64,000 nucleotides of DNA from Odontocerum albicorne (Eukaryota > Arthropoda > Insecta > Trichoptera > Odontoceridae). This document shows positions 1 through 11,037 of this stretch, in pieces. Position 1 is the stretch's first letter, and every line of letters begins with the position of its first letter. Location of the stretch: positions 43,762,393-43,826,392 of the forward strand of contig OX463848.1 of NCBI GenBank assembly GCA_949825065.1. Direction: 5' to 3'. The notes below the pieces were generated by a model that saw only the letters and a list, made by a program, of their open reading frames with translations, did not search any database and was not told the origin of the DNA. A program made the translations under genes and the position numbers.

Positions 1-56
1 ATAAATCGAACCCGCAACCACTGGGTCGGGAGACAAGCATCTTACCAACTAGGCCA
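1..56 (-). repeat. tRNA-derived SINE head
   Basis: The reverse complement reads GGCCTAGTTGG (A-box like), an anticodon-like stretch, then GGTTGCGGGTTCGAT (B box). The missing acceptor stem and the window edge mark it as a SINE fragment and not a tRNA gene. Confidence 0.55.
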
Positions 57-92
57 GAAAAAGTAGTCACTCTGACGCTAGAAAATAAATTT

Positions 93-344
93 TTAATATG
101 TTTCCAACTTAAAGTGAAAAAAATATTTTTCAAGACGTTTCGGTGGGGCAAAGATTTTAAATTGCCGGACCGCATTCGGCCCGCAGTCTGCGAGTTTGAT
201 ATATCTGTTGTAATTGTCGGGCGCATTAAACATTAGTTTGTCAATATACTCGTATATGTCGTTTCTCGTTAGAGTCGCTGTAACGAGTTTGCAACTGAAT
301 GCCGATGAACCAGACGTAAGGGATGCAATCTGTATTGAATGCAT
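93..344 (-). other. Unrecognised 83-residue open frame
   Basis: Open frame with a plausible mid-section (RNDIYEYIDKLMFNAPDNYN). No domain was recognised. Given the neighbours it may be a transposon remnant. The 345-519 stretch next to it holds nothing I recognise. Confidence 0.2.
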
Positions 345-519
345 TCATTCAGGAGTCATTAGCGTTTGTACATGAAGAAACAAAAGTTAAAATAAAATAA
401 TTTGACGACATATTAGGAGTAATTTTGGATACATTGAAAAATAGTTATCAAGGAGGACATCATCACAGTGTATGAAAAATGATTTTAAGAAGTCAAATAT
501 ATTTACTTATTTAACACAT

Positions 520-692
520 TTATTGCAAATGCAATCTGGTGGGGTAACTGCCAGGCGGCAATCTCTTCCAACCAACCAGACAAAAGTAAATGAAGCAAGT
601 TACATGGTTGCATAAATCATTCCCACGAAATCCATAAACACATACGTGAGCATATGCCCACAAAGACGGACAATCACCCGAACATTCTCTCC
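520..692 (-). mobile_element. LINE 3' tail, left half (split by an RT insertion)
   Basis: On the minus strand it carries the family tail seen also at 10440-10530, 19100-19205 and 56390-56640: CATGTAACTTGCTTCATTTA, GGAAGAGATTGCC, then a run of AAATAA units. The element continues at 1433-1690; the RT at 693-1432 is nested in it. Confidence 0.6.
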
Positions 693-1432
693 ATGGTTGC
701 AGTCCTAAGACTGGTTTGCAGCAATTTCAACTCTTCTCCTCCATTCCCCCCTGTCCTGTGCGGCTCTTTTTAAATCTGTATATGTTGAGCAGCGCACGTC
801 CACCAACAGGTCCTCCAGGTACTCTCGGCGTGGGCGTCCCCTAGAGTTTGTCCCCTCGGTCATACCCTCCATTATGGCATGCAAGAGGCCCTCTTGTCGT
901 ATTATATGACCGATCCATCTTGCACGCCTTTCGGACAGGATCCTGAGCAGGTGCCTTCCTCCTTCGATTCGTTGGAGAACCTCTTCATTTGTGATGCGGT
1001 CTCTCCAGGAAATTCCTAATAGTCTTCTATAGGACCACATCTCAAAAGCCTCTAGTCTTCGTCTATCTCTTTCGGATAGGCACCATGTCTCGCAGCCGTA
1101 CATCAAGATACTCCATACATAGGTCTTGATGAGAAGTATTCTCAGTTTTAGGTCTATATTATTTGATTCTATTATTTTCGACCTTTTATTAAATGCAAGT
1201 CTAGCCTGATGTATACGGCTGTCGACCTCGCTCTTGGACCGACCGTCCCATGTTATTTTGATCCCGAGGTAGACAAACTCCTTGGTGTTCTTTAGTGGTT
1301 TACCCGACGTCACTATTCTCATCTGGTGTTGCGCTCGGCCTACAGTCAGCAGCTTTGTTTTGTCTTTATTTATCTTCATACTGTAGTTATTTTGAAGAAT
1401 GCTTTCCATAGTTGTTAAGGCCTCTTGTAGTT
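693..1432 (-). pseudogene. Non-LTR retrotransposon RT, C-terminal fragment (endonuclease-RT family)
   Basis: A 234-residue open frame (1409 to 705) covers the RT thumb and C-terminus: NNYSMKINKDKTKLL, FVYLG, DSRIHQARLAFNKRSKIIES, YGCETW, RRLEAFEMWSYRRLLGISW and a terminal GRPRREYLEDLL. This is the insect 'endonuclease-reverse transcriptase' type. The catalytic part of the RT is missing (5' truncation). It interrupts another LINE tail, so it is younger than that copy. A longer, closely related copy is at 25149-26183. Confidence 0.85.
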
Positions 1433-1690
1433 ATATAAAGTGAGATATCATCAATGAAAAGAAAAGGAAGGGATAGAATGGTGGAGAAGAAAGAAAAATA
1501 AAAATTAGGAATAAAACACGTTATTTTACTAACTAGAAATTAAGAGTATTTTCAGTCGCTTCTTAAAGCATGCCAAGGACGGAGCGAGTGTTATATTGGT
1601 TTGTAACTGATTCCGGAGTCTCACTGCATGGACAGTAAAGGATGACGTAAAAAAGAGGAACAGTGAACTGGAGAGTAATCATATGAATAT
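1433..1690 (-). pseudogene. LINE C-terminal fragment and 3' UTR, right half
   Basis: The minus strand has the same stretch as 10140-10330 and 18830-18980, which translates there as SSFTVHAVRLWNQL and ACFKKRLKKHL. It is the other half of the copy at 520-692. Confidence 0.55.
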
Positions 1691-1795
1691 TTGCAGTGTA
1701 TAAGCGAACATTTTTATTTATTTATTTATACTTTTAAATGTTTACAATGAAATATTTCAAGTACTTTCCTGCCTAACTAGATATATGCTAGATCT

Positions 1796-2127
1796 AAATT
1801 ACGTATGATTCACAAATTAAGTATGATTCACAAATTAAGTATGATTCACAAATAAAGTATGATTCTCAAATTATGTATGATTCACAAATTAAGTATGATT
1901 CTCAAATTAAGTATGATTCACCAATTAAGTATGATTCTCAAATTAAGTATGATTCACAAATTAAGTATGATTTTTAAATTAAGTATGATTCACAAATTAA
2001 GTATGATTCACAAATAAAGTATGATTCTCAAATTAAGTATGATTCACAAATTAAGTATGATTCACAAATGAAGTATGATTCACAAATTAAATATGATTCT
2101 CAAATTAAGTATGGTTCACAAATTATA
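1796..2127. repeat. 18-bp tandem repeat array
   Basis: About 18 units of AAGTATGATTCACAAATT with point changes (TTCACA/TTCTCA alternate). No transcript or protein role is evident. Confidence 0.9.
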
Positions 2128-2227
2128 ACAATTTAAAGTAAAAAACCCCACCATAATCACATTACACCAAAAAAGAGCATTTACATTAAAAACATTCATT
2201 TTACAAAGAATTATTTATTATTGCAAG

Positions 2228-2383
2228 GTGTATGGGGAATCGGAAGACCGAGGAAAACGTGGTTGGACCAAATGGACCAGATTTAGAGAGAACGTAAAAT
2301 GAGAAGTTGTAAAAAAGTACAATACATGTTTTAAGAGATGGTAAGGTAGATAAAGACATGAAAATGATATACGGTGCAATTTC
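2228..2383 (+). pseudogene. RT 3' end remnant
   Basis: GGAAGACCGAGGAAAACGTG and GGTTGGACCAAATGG match the GRPRKTWLDQ end of a non-LTR RT family that recurs at 26700, 43130 and 49520. It is too decayed for a frame. Confidence 0.4.
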
Positions 2384-3029
2384 TTAACTTTTCCCTTCCT
2401 GTGCTAAAAAAATCCACCCGTTCCGGTGCTGTGTATTCAATACACATGTAAAAATGAGCTATTTAAAATCGAAAAAATAAGAATATTCATAGCCAATCGC
2501 TTAAATTAAATTTGAAGTCAAAAGTGATATTAATTGAAATTTAATTGCTGAAAACATGAAAAAAATATCGGCCGATATTCACAAAACGGGTGAAGCGACC
2601 ACCTCAAATGGATGCCCGCAAGCTTCTGAGAGTTGAGACGGACTAACACTGTGTATGTTATACCTCGAAGGAAGAAACACAACTGTAAACTGGGATTCTA
2701 TTTGTTGCGTTCCCATATACCGAAGTAGAGTGAAATGAGACGTGAATAGTGTCGCTTCCCCACCCATAGAGATTTTTTTAGAATGAATATACCTACGTCA
2801 CACACGTTTGATTGTATTGGTGAATTTATTTCCGATTTTCACAAAATATCTCTGATGTGGCCGATAAGTCCTAATTATTAGTAATATTATTTTTTCATTC
2901 AATGCGTAAATGTATTACGGAGGAATACCTAAAATCTGAACCCAGTAGGTATTTATTATATTTATAGAGATATTAAAGTTTTTAGAAGCAATGTGTACTA
3001 GCTACACAACACAGGGATGGAAGGGTTAA
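2384..3029 (-). mobile_element. piggyBac-type MITE, copy A
   Basis: Bounded by TTAA on both sides, with ends TTAACTTTTCCCTTCCTG and GGATGGAAGGGTTAA. It belongs to a family of about 600 bp with roughly ten copies here (8513, 13462, 35247, 37232, 37919, 51046, 53869, 60758, 61833). Inner motifs: TGTGTATTGAATACACA near one end and TAACTAGTACACA near the other. This copy has a short extra segment also present in the 35 kb copy. It has no transposase. Confidence 0.85.
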
Positions 3030-3185
3030 TAAAACAATCGAAAAATCTTCATAAATTATAGTACAAACTACCCACTTTGATGTATGGAAGTGAGATAAGT
3101 GCATTTATGAAGAATGATAGGAGAGAATAAATGATGTTGAAATGCATGTCTTGCGAAGAATATCTGACATTGCAATGTATGAAAG

Positions 3186-3690
3186 ATAAAACAATCTTCT
3201 TCTTCTTCTCCCTGACTCCATCCCAACTCACTGTCTGCGAAGACTGTTGGGGTCAGCTCTCCTCGTCCTCAGGTTGTATGCTCTTCTGTCCCGGACTACG
3301 TCCCCCAGGCCGTGCCTCTGCATCAGGTTATCTTTTTGCACCACCCATGAATTCTTTGGTCTTCCTCTGGTTGTTGTTCGAGGAAGATCCATGGAGATTG
3401 CCTGGTTCACAATGTCATCGTCGTCCAACGTGACCATACCATCTCAATCGCCTCTCCTCCATCTTACTGTTGATGTCTGTAACACCTAGGCTTCCACGAA
3501 TGCGTGAGATTTTTATTTTGTCTACCAGCTGACCATATTAGCATGCGCATTTCAGCAGTTTCTAATTGCCTAGAGTAAGAGTTATACATCGTCCAGCATT
3601 CGGAGTCATAGAGGAGTGCGGATCTGACAATCGTTTGGTATACTTTTCCATTTAACTTTACTATCATTTTCGGATCACATAGAACCCGTC
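3186..3690 (-). pseudogene. Non-LTR RT C-terminal fragment (GRPKNSWVVQ family)
   Basis: The minus strand encodes in pieces IVRSALLYDSECWT, RQLETAEMRML, then DDDIVNQAISMDLPRTTTRG and DNLMQRHGLGDVVRDRRAYN with a final RADPNSLRRQ stop. Frame breaks separate the pieces. The same tail occurs at 4316-4605, 32050-32270 and 33863-34212. Confidence 0.75.
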
Positions 3691-3797
3691 ATTAATCTAA
3701 ACTTCATCCATCCCACACTAATTATATGTGTTACATCTGCTGCACACCCTCCATCGCTATGGATGAGTGACCCAAGATACTTAAAGGTGAAACCAGA

Positions 3798-3880
3798 TTT
3801 TATCGAGATACACGGGGTTCGAACCGACGACCTTCCGTATGGAAATCCAGCGCGTTACCGCGCGGCCATGCACCTCTATC
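3798..3880 (-). repeat. tRNA-like SINE head
   Basis: The minus strand has GGTGCATGGCCGCGCGGTAA (A-box region) and GTCGGTTCGAACCCC (B box). It lacks a foldable acceptor stem. Confidence 0.45.
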
Positions 3881-3929
3881 AATTGATATATGGCAATCTA
3901 TACCTGCTACATAATATTTTTAAGGGACT

Positions 3930-4090
3930 TGAAGGGAATCGATCTCGCAACCCCCAGGCTGGAAGCCAGCCTTCGTACCAACTAAAACACGAATATCGTC
4001 TTATAACTCTTCCTCTGTGTCTTGTTTAGTATAACACCTGTATTCCACCACGGGGGTTGCGGGTTTGAATCCCGTTGGTACCCAGTGTTT
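3930..4090. repeat. Two adjacent tRNA-like SINE fragments
   Basis: 3935-4000 on the minus strand carries TTTTAGTTGGTACGAAGGCT and GGGGGTTGCGAGATCGAT; 4040-4085 on the plus strand carries GGGTTGCGGGTTTGAATCCC. Both look like Pol III box pieces of SINEs. Confidence 0.4.
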
Positions 4091-4124
4091 TTGAAAGGAT
4101 TTCAGACTGGTTTTCACTTATAAC

Positions 4125-4205
4125 TTAACCCTTTACTGGTTGCTGGAAAGAGATTGCCACACGGCAATAAACTCACCATATTGCACTGCGTACAATGAAA
4201 GCGTA
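4125..4205 (+). repeat. LINE 3' tail fragment
   Basis: GGAAAGAGATTGCC and GGCAATAAACTCACCA match the tail of the LINE family listed at 520-692. Confidence 0.4.
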
Positions 4206-4247
4206 ATACAAAACAATTAATTTTGTAACACTAGTTAGTTAATCATT

Positions 4248-4302
4248 TTTCAAAACTTATTTCAATAAACTTTAGAAGTTTATTGAAATAAGTTTTGAAA
4301 AA
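4248..4302. repeat. Short palindrome (27-bp arms)
   Basis: TTCAAAACTTATTTCAATAA is followed almost at once by its reverse complement; the arms meet at CTTTAGAAG. Part of the arm recurs at 4602, just after the RT tail. Confidence 0.75.
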
Positions 4303-4315
4303 AAAAATGAAGTTA

Positions 4316-4605
4316 CAGACATCAAGAGCAAGATGGAGGAGAGGCGATTGAGATGGTATAGGCACGTTGGACGCAGAGCACCTGATCACATTGTGAACCA
4401 GACAATCTCCATGGATCTTCCTCGAATAACAGCCAGAGGAAGACCAAAGAATTCATGGGTGGTGCAAAAAGATAACCTGATGCAGAGGCACGGCCTGGGG
4501 GACGTAGTCCGGGACAGAAGAGCATACAACCTGAGGATGAGGAGAGCTGACCCCAACAGTCTTCGCAGACAGTGAGTTGGGATGGAGCCAGGGAGAAGAT
4601 TTCAA
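4316..4605 (+). pseudogene. Non-LTR RT C-terminal tail (GRPKNSWVVQ family)
   Basis: Open frame from 4333: MEERRLRWYRHVGRRAPDHI, GRPKNSWVVQKDNLMQRHGL, RADPNSLRRQ and stop. Only the last 80 residues of the RT protein remain. Confidence 0.75.
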
Positions 4606-5369
4606 TAAACTTTAGAAACTTTACAATTTAAATTAATACATCAAGAGTGTTCTTTTAATCTGTTCGGAATTACTAGAAAAAAAAACAGATTTCTAACAAT
4701 TACACTAGACTGCACCGACAGGAACTGTTCTCAATCACACACGCAAGAACTGATCTCCCAGCCACTATGCCTGCCTGAAGGGTCTGAAACTCTTTTAAAC
4801 GAGACTGCTTCGAATATTGACATATTTCATATCACATTATTAAAAATAAAAAGGAATTTTCTTATGTGTCTGTGGACGTAAGAAAGAATTAAAGAAAATA
4901 AAAAAAAAACGAAAAGAATGCTAAAAATCAACTTATTTGTGTAGCATTTGAATTATTTTATGTAAATTGGTTTACTATTTTTTAAATTGAAAATTCCAAT
5001 GAGATTGGACTTAACATCTAGGAATTGAAACAAATAAATCATATAGCCTTAAACAAATATAACATAAAACACATTTAAATTTAAAACACTTAAAAATAAA
5101 TGTGAATTAATTATTTTCTCGTATTACGTGAAATAACGTAAGTATGACATTTAATATATGCACATTAAGGGATTAAAATAAAATTTAATTAAAACTCCGA
5201 TTAATGCTGAAACAAATTTAACTCTAATATAATTATGCTATTGTAAACTAATTGTTACTTAAAATAAAATAAAAAAATCTGTAAACTTACGTCATGTTGA
5301 CAGTTTAAAAATGACTCTCCTTTCGAAAATATTTTCACAAATCACGAATCACACACATGCAGCGGTGCA
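4606..5369. other. AT-rich stretch with nothing recognised
   Basis: Very AT-rich and without open frames of note. No repeat or RNA motif was recognised. Confidence 0.5.
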
Positions 5370-5560
5370 GTGAAAGCGGCGCGAACCGATGCATCTGTTC
5401 AGGGTACTTTTTCCGCGAGTTTCCCGCGCGAGATTTACGAATAAAACGTACGACGGCGCGGCGCGCGACACGCGACGCAACGGACTTTCTCCTCGGGCAC
5501 GTCCGTGTCTCGGGGAGGGCCCGCGCGTACTGACGGTCCACTATCTGGAAGACCGAAGCC
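5370..5560. promoter_or_regulatory. CpG-rich block in AT-rich DNA, possible promoter or 5' exon
   Basis: A dense cluster of CG dinucleotides (for example GACGGCGCGGCGCGCGACAC) about 190 bp long, unlike anything within 5 kb. The open frames across it do not look like protein. It could be a promoter or untranslated first exon of a gene off the left end, or a fragment of an LTR. Confidence 0.3.
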
Positions 5561-6000
5561 TGATCGTTTTAAAGCCTTATTTCTATCTCTCGCCACCTCG
5601 CAGGGTGGAAAAACACTTTACTTCGTCTGCGAGGTACGCAATACAGATATTTGCTTTTCAAGCGCAATTTTCTTAAACTATTTACAATTATTATTTATTT
5701 AGATAAGTGTTTCATAAACTGTGGTACGCGTACCCTGGCAATATACGAAATAATTTTGATAAAATTATCAGCACAGGGCCTTTAATATTTATATAGGCTG
5801 AAATGAGAACGAAAATGAGTGACAACGCAGTAAATATACAGTGTCTTAAGACTTGGATCGCAAAAGTTTCCAATACTTTCATAGAAAACTTTGTCTGCAA
5901 CAAAACTATTTTTGACCCCACATTAAAGTAGCCAATCAGTCTGAAAATGAACCGATCTAAGTTTAAGTGCAAATAACTTCATACATTTTGGACTCTATTA
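5561..6000. other. Nothing recognised
   Basis: No coding or repeat homology was recognised; the short open frames look random. Confidence 0.45.
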
Positions 6001-6474
6001 TCATCTTCTTCTTCCCAGTGTCATGTCAGGTCCCCCAACATTGAATATCACTCGAGAGTAGACATCTTTGTCCCCGGCAGCCCGAAAAAGATCTCCAACG
6101 CCCCTTATGCCTGTCCAATGACGTATATTGTGGAGCCAGGAGATTTGCCTCCTGCCAACACCTCTTCGGCTTCCTATTTTGCCTTGGATGATCAGGTGCA
6201 GTAATTTATACTTAACTCCTCTAAGTACATGACCCAAGTAGGACACGTTTCGGATTTTAATATTAGTCAGCAACTCTCTATCAACTTTGGCTCTTTGAAG
6301 AACCCTTGTGTTGCTGACCATATCCGTCCAGGGTATCCGTAGCATTCTCCGGTGCATCCACATTTCGAATGCTTCCAGTCGGTTCATACTACTAACTTTG
6401 AGGGTCCATGATTCCACTCCATGCAATAACACTGACCAAATGTAGCATTTGACTAACCGTTGTCGAAGTTTCAA
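6001..6474 (-). pseudogene. Non-LTR RT C-terminal fragment
   Basis: A 157-residue open frame: RQRLVKCYIWSVLLHGVESW, RLEAFEMWMHRRMLRIPW, TDMVSNTRVLQRAKVDREL and YLGHVLRG. It is a different subfamily from the copy at 693-1432 (about half the residues differ). It is truncated at the 5' side and lacks the catalytic motifs. Confidence 0.8.
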
Positions 6475-8035
6475 GTTTATGTCATGTGTCTACTGCCAGC
6501 GCATGTTAATCTTATCTACACTCTCATTCACCCTCAATATATTATGCAACCAATGTTCCGCTTATCTAAGAACCTATAAATATTAGCATTATCTGTAACA
6601 CGATATTTTCACCAAAACCAATGTTATCTTATCGATGTTCTTATCCACATTCAAATAAATATTATAAGTTATGCAAACCCTTGTTAGCTATGTAATAAAT
6701 ATTAGCGTTATCACATTAGTGTCAATTTAACTTCAATGTATTATGTTTAAGTTTATCATCTCGTCTGCCCAAATTCAATAAGGATTAAATATCACTAAAT
6801 GGGTAAGCTGCGATGGATAAATCACCGATATCGATTTGACCTTACAGGGCAAACATAACATGCCCGACACATTCCTTCATAATCTAACGAAGGGTCGTGG
6901 TATAGTTATCTTTGCTTTAAATAGGACGTCATATCTAAGGCAGCATCACTATTTTTAAAGCCACTTCTATGTAAAGATCATAGCTATTACTATTTATGTA
7001 ATACTGTTAATATTATACATCAATGTAATTCAACCTTCATACAAATAAAACTACACAGTTGAAATTTTAAAAGTGTTTTCGTTGCAAAAGGCCATAATAT
7101 TTATATTATCATTATCATCGCAATACAACAAAAAGTGATCTGCGGATTGATCTAAATGACTACAAAAAATACAAGAAAAAAAAATACATAAAGAAAAGAC
7201 TAGATTGAAGCTCAAAAATTATAATTTCAAGCTCCAATGGCAAGAGCGGAATTGGATAGTCCAATATTTTATATAAAACCACGGAGAGCCGAAGCGCACC
7301 CTGACGCAAGGAGAAATTGAATGTCTGTCTTCCCACTGAGGATGACGACCATTACGAAGTTGATAACTGGATATCTAGGCATGCATAAGAATTACGTGAG
7401 GGGTCATCTCCAGCAAGAGATGAAGGTGGGTGTCACTTATTCTTGGGGGTTAGCCCTTACCGAGAATAATAATTGCAAAGCGACACTGAAGCTCCAGATC
7501 CAACTGGGCTTGCTCCGTAGGTAACTTGATTAAGGTTTTGTATTAATCCTACAGTGCAATGATGCACATGTGAATCAACCAAAGTTTTTCTAAATATTTT
7601 TGTATTGAGTGGTATAAACAACGACTCACGCGCTGTTACTAATATGATACAATAATCTCCATGCTTAAAACCACATAGGTTTAATAGAAAACTGTTTTAC
7701 CGTTGAATTTGACAGTTGAAGTTTGACTTGTTGCGCGTAGATGACTTTTGTGATTTGTTCCAGTTTGAAATCAAATCGCTTTATTATTGGTGGTCAAGGT
7801 AATCTTATTTTTTTTATTTATTCTTTAGTACATACTCGTTTGTGAAAAATAAGTAAAGTAAAATATATAATTTCATTTATATCATATAATTAACTTACAA
7901 ATGCGCAGTGATTCATATATGAGCCTTACTCTTTTTTTTAAATATAAATATATGAATACAAATAATGTTTTTTTGTATTTTTCATGTTCCAGTACATATT
8001 TTATTTTTGAAATAAAAAAAATCGGGCATTGTAGG
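6475..8035. other. No recognised feature
   Basis: AT-rich DNA. A 67-residue frame at 7321-7524 and the short runs around it show no family motif. The tail of that frame ends in GTAACTTGATTAAGG, the unit of the array at 8036. Confidence 0.4.
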
Positions 8036-8215
8036 GTTAACTTGATTAAGGTATTAACTTGATTAAGGTTTTGTATTAACTTGATTAAGGTATTAACTTA
8101 ATTAAGGTTTTGTATTAACTTCATTAAGGTATTAACTTGATTAAGGTTTTGTATTAACTTCATTTAAGTATTAACTTGATCAAGGTTTTGTATTAACTTG
8201 ATTAAGGTTTTGTGT
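8036..8215. repeat. Tandem array of TTAACTTGATTAAGG units
   Basis: Alternating units TATTAACTTGATTAAGG and TTTTGTATTAACTTGATTAA, about 9 copies in all. Isolated units occur 500 bp upstream at 7525. Confidence 0.85.
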
Positions 8216-8512
8216 AAAACCAAGAAAAAAACCATTAACTTTAATTATAGAAGAGTTTTATTTTAATTTGAAAAAAAAAGATACACGAGTATGGCAATAT
8301 AAACGTATTCTTAATCCACTAAAAACTATGTCAGTCTTATTTGAAAGAGTTACAAGCACACATAAATATAAATTCTTACACAAAGTCTTAGGCAATTTTA
8401 AAGCGTTCATAGCAATTTACTCACGACAGTTGCATATTGCAATTCGTAAATCATGGAAATGCAAGAATTGAATTAGGTTATACTACTCGTATGTCTGGTT
8501 TGGTAGACATTT

Positions 8513-9116
8513 TTAACCCTTCCTGTGATGTGTAACCAGTACACAGCGCTTCTAAAAACTTTAATATCTCTATAAATATAATACTATAAATACTGGATTC
8601 AGATGTTAGGTAATACATTTACGCATTGAATGAAAAAATAATATTAATAATAATTAGCACTTATAGGCCACATCAGAGATATTTTGTGAAAATCGGGAAT
8701 AAATTCACCAATACAATCAAACGTGTGACAGTGTGTGACGTAGGTATATTCTTTCTAAAAAAAAACCGCTATGAGTGAGGAACGACGCTATTTACGTCTC
8801 ACTCTCACTCTATTTGGTATATGGGAACGCAAAAAATAGAATGTCAGCTCGCTCGTTTCTCTCGCTTTAGTAGCTTGCAGCCTTTCGTTCGAGGTGGTCG
8901 CTTCGCCTGTTTTGTGAACGTCGGCCGAAGTATTTTGATGTTTTCAGCAATTAAATTTCAATTATTATCACTTTTGACTTCAAATTTAATTTATTTAAGC
9001 GATTGTCTATGAATATTCTTATTTTTCCGACTTTAAATCGCTCGTTTTTACATGTGTATTGAATACACAGCACCGGAACGGGTGGATTTTTTTTAGCACA
9101 GGAAGAGAAAGGTTAA
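8513..9116 (+). mobile_element. piggyBac-type MITE, copy B
   Basis: TTAACCCTTCCTGTGATG at one end, GGAAGAGAAAGGTTAA at the other; full length, 604 bp. Same family as 2384-3029. Confidence 0.88.
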
Positions 9117-9339
9117 TGTAAATTGAGTTCGGGAGGTTCGTTCTCCGGCGTTTCCTCAATCTAACGTATGGACCGAGAAACTGGCTATTCCATTTTTAAT
9201 TATTATTTTTAACACAATTTGCTATTTAAAATTTAATTTTGCCCTTGAGAAAAATGTGATTTTATATATTGGTATTTTCATGCATTGTATTTTGAAACAT
9301 GTATGTATGGTTATATAATATGAATTATATTTTAAAAGA

Positions 9340-9490
9340 ATAAAACGTAGAAAGTTAGATACGTCGTAGAAGTTAAACAAGAAGGTGTATGGATGTAAAA
9401 AAATTAAGGATGTGTGTCGAGACTAGAAAGTTTGACACTCTGTCTTCTCTGTCCACCTCGACTTGAAAATGGCTGGACGGTATGTATGTA
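9340..9490 (+). pseudogene. RT 3' end remnant
   Basis: CTAGAAAGTTTGACACTCTG and CCACCTCGACTTGAAAATGG match the end region of the RT family also seen at 43880-43970 (CTCTGTCTACCGCGACAGGG). Confidence 0.3.
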
Positions 9491-10029
9491 TGTTTCTTAA
9501 ATTGTTCGTTTTTTTTTGGAAGATATTGAAGTATAATTATTTGGTTTATAGTTGTTACTGTGATATGTATTAGATATCGTTTATTTTATTATAAAATAAA
9601 TTATTAAATCGAGACTTTTAAAAATATTGTAAAAAAAACCTTATACCTAAAGAAACATCAAATAAAATATAATCCTTTCAGAGGGTTTAAGAAGATGGGG
9701 GTAGGGTGGTTTCAATAAGAGATTATATATTATATTGTGTAACTGCTACACAAAACCCCCCCTATACCCCTAATTATTTTTGTCAAAAGTAGGATACGCC
9801 ATAAGGGAGATCAAGAAAGTTACAAGTTTGAGAAACAGTGATTCAGACCAGAAACTGTATGTAGTGCATTTAAACAATATTTCATCAGGAAGAGTATTTC
9901 ATTTTATTTATATAAACACAATCACATTCACCGCTTATCTTTTTTACGTCGTCCTTTACTGTCTATGCAGTAAGATTCTGGAATCGAAATAGACGCCAAA
10001 TTCACATACTGTCTCTAATTTATAATATT

Positions 10030-10530
10030 CTTAACTATCCCGCCACCCCTTCTTATCTCGTCGAAATTTTTCAGCGTCTTTCCCATCATGGATTAACGCT
10101 ACGCTCAAACAGAGATTGTCTATTGGTCTTTCCTGTTCACCGCTCCTCTTTTTTTACGTCGTCCTTTACTGTCCATGCAGTGAGACTCTGGAATCAGTTA
10201 CAAACCAATATAAGACTCGCTCCGTCCTTCGCATGCTTTAAGAAGCGACTGAAAAACCTCTTAATTTCTAGTCAATAAAATAACGTGTTTCATTCCCGAT
10301 TTTTCTTTTCCTTTTCTCTCCACAATCCCTTCCTTTTCTTTTGATTGATGATATCTCATTTTATATGAAAAAGAATGTTTATGGATTTCATGGGGATGGA
10401 TAGTCATTTGAATGATGTGTGCAACCATGTAACTTGCTTCATTTACTTTAACTGGTTAGTTGGAAGAGATTGCCGCCTGGCAATAAGCCCACCAGGTTGT
10501 ATTTGCAATAAAAGTGTTAAATAAATAAAT
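10030..10530 (+). pseudogene. LINE C-terminus with 3' UTR and AAATAA tail
   Basis: The plus strand can be read as RSSFFTSSFTVHAVRLWNQL, TNIRLAPSFACFKKRLKNLL and stop, the usual C-terminal end of insect LINE ORF2 proteins, then a UTR with GGAAGAGATTGCCGCCTGGC and an AAATAAATAA tail. A shorter duplicate of the same stretch lies at 9930-9985. Confidence 0.6.
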
Positions 10531-10533
10531 AAC

Positions 10534-10806
10534 ATGAAAAAAATAATACAAATGTACACAGCAATAAAAAATGTAAATATATTATTACAAATACACATAG
10601 AACCGTTTTTTGTTCGTGATAATAACAACGGTGTAAGAAATGTCCCTTTATTCTTTGTACCAACTCATAGAACAAATGTGATGGCTAAAAACTCAGTGAC
10701 ACGCGGTTTAGATATATTAAACCTGTTGAGAGGCACAATGGATATATTCTCGGCAACGCCAAACGCTATGAAAAGAATCCTCTTAAATATTCTTCCGTAT
10801 GATTAA
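10534..10806 (+). pseudogene. Second LINE C-terminal fragment
   Basis: Open frame of 90 residues with VPTHRTNVMAKNSVTRGLDI and LNLLRGTMDIFSATPNAMKR, which resembles the same C-terminal module of a different LINE. It directly follows the tail of the previous copy. Confidence 0.45.
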
Positions 10807-11037
10807 AAAAATCAGGCCCACATTATATACAGGAGAAACTCGTATAATGTGGAAAATAAAAAAAAGAACACAAGACAGACTTACCAAGAAGATAAAGAAG
10901 TATCGAAAAAGGTAAAGTAAATAACATTCAAATAGACAATGTGGACACGTTGAATGGTTTGAAATGGAGACAATATTGTTTTAAGTCCATAGCAATCGAG
11001 TCTTCAGCCTGGGAATCATTGGATTAGGCAAATTACT

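Noticed and set aside
5389..5676. 95-residue frame across the CpG-rich block
   Set aside because: Arg-rich composition follows from GC content; two overlapping frames look equally open and no domain is seen.
8821..9012. Frames within piggyBac-type MITEs (8821, 13731, 38052, 60982 and others)
   Set aside because: Frames are not conserved between copies; the elements have no transposase.
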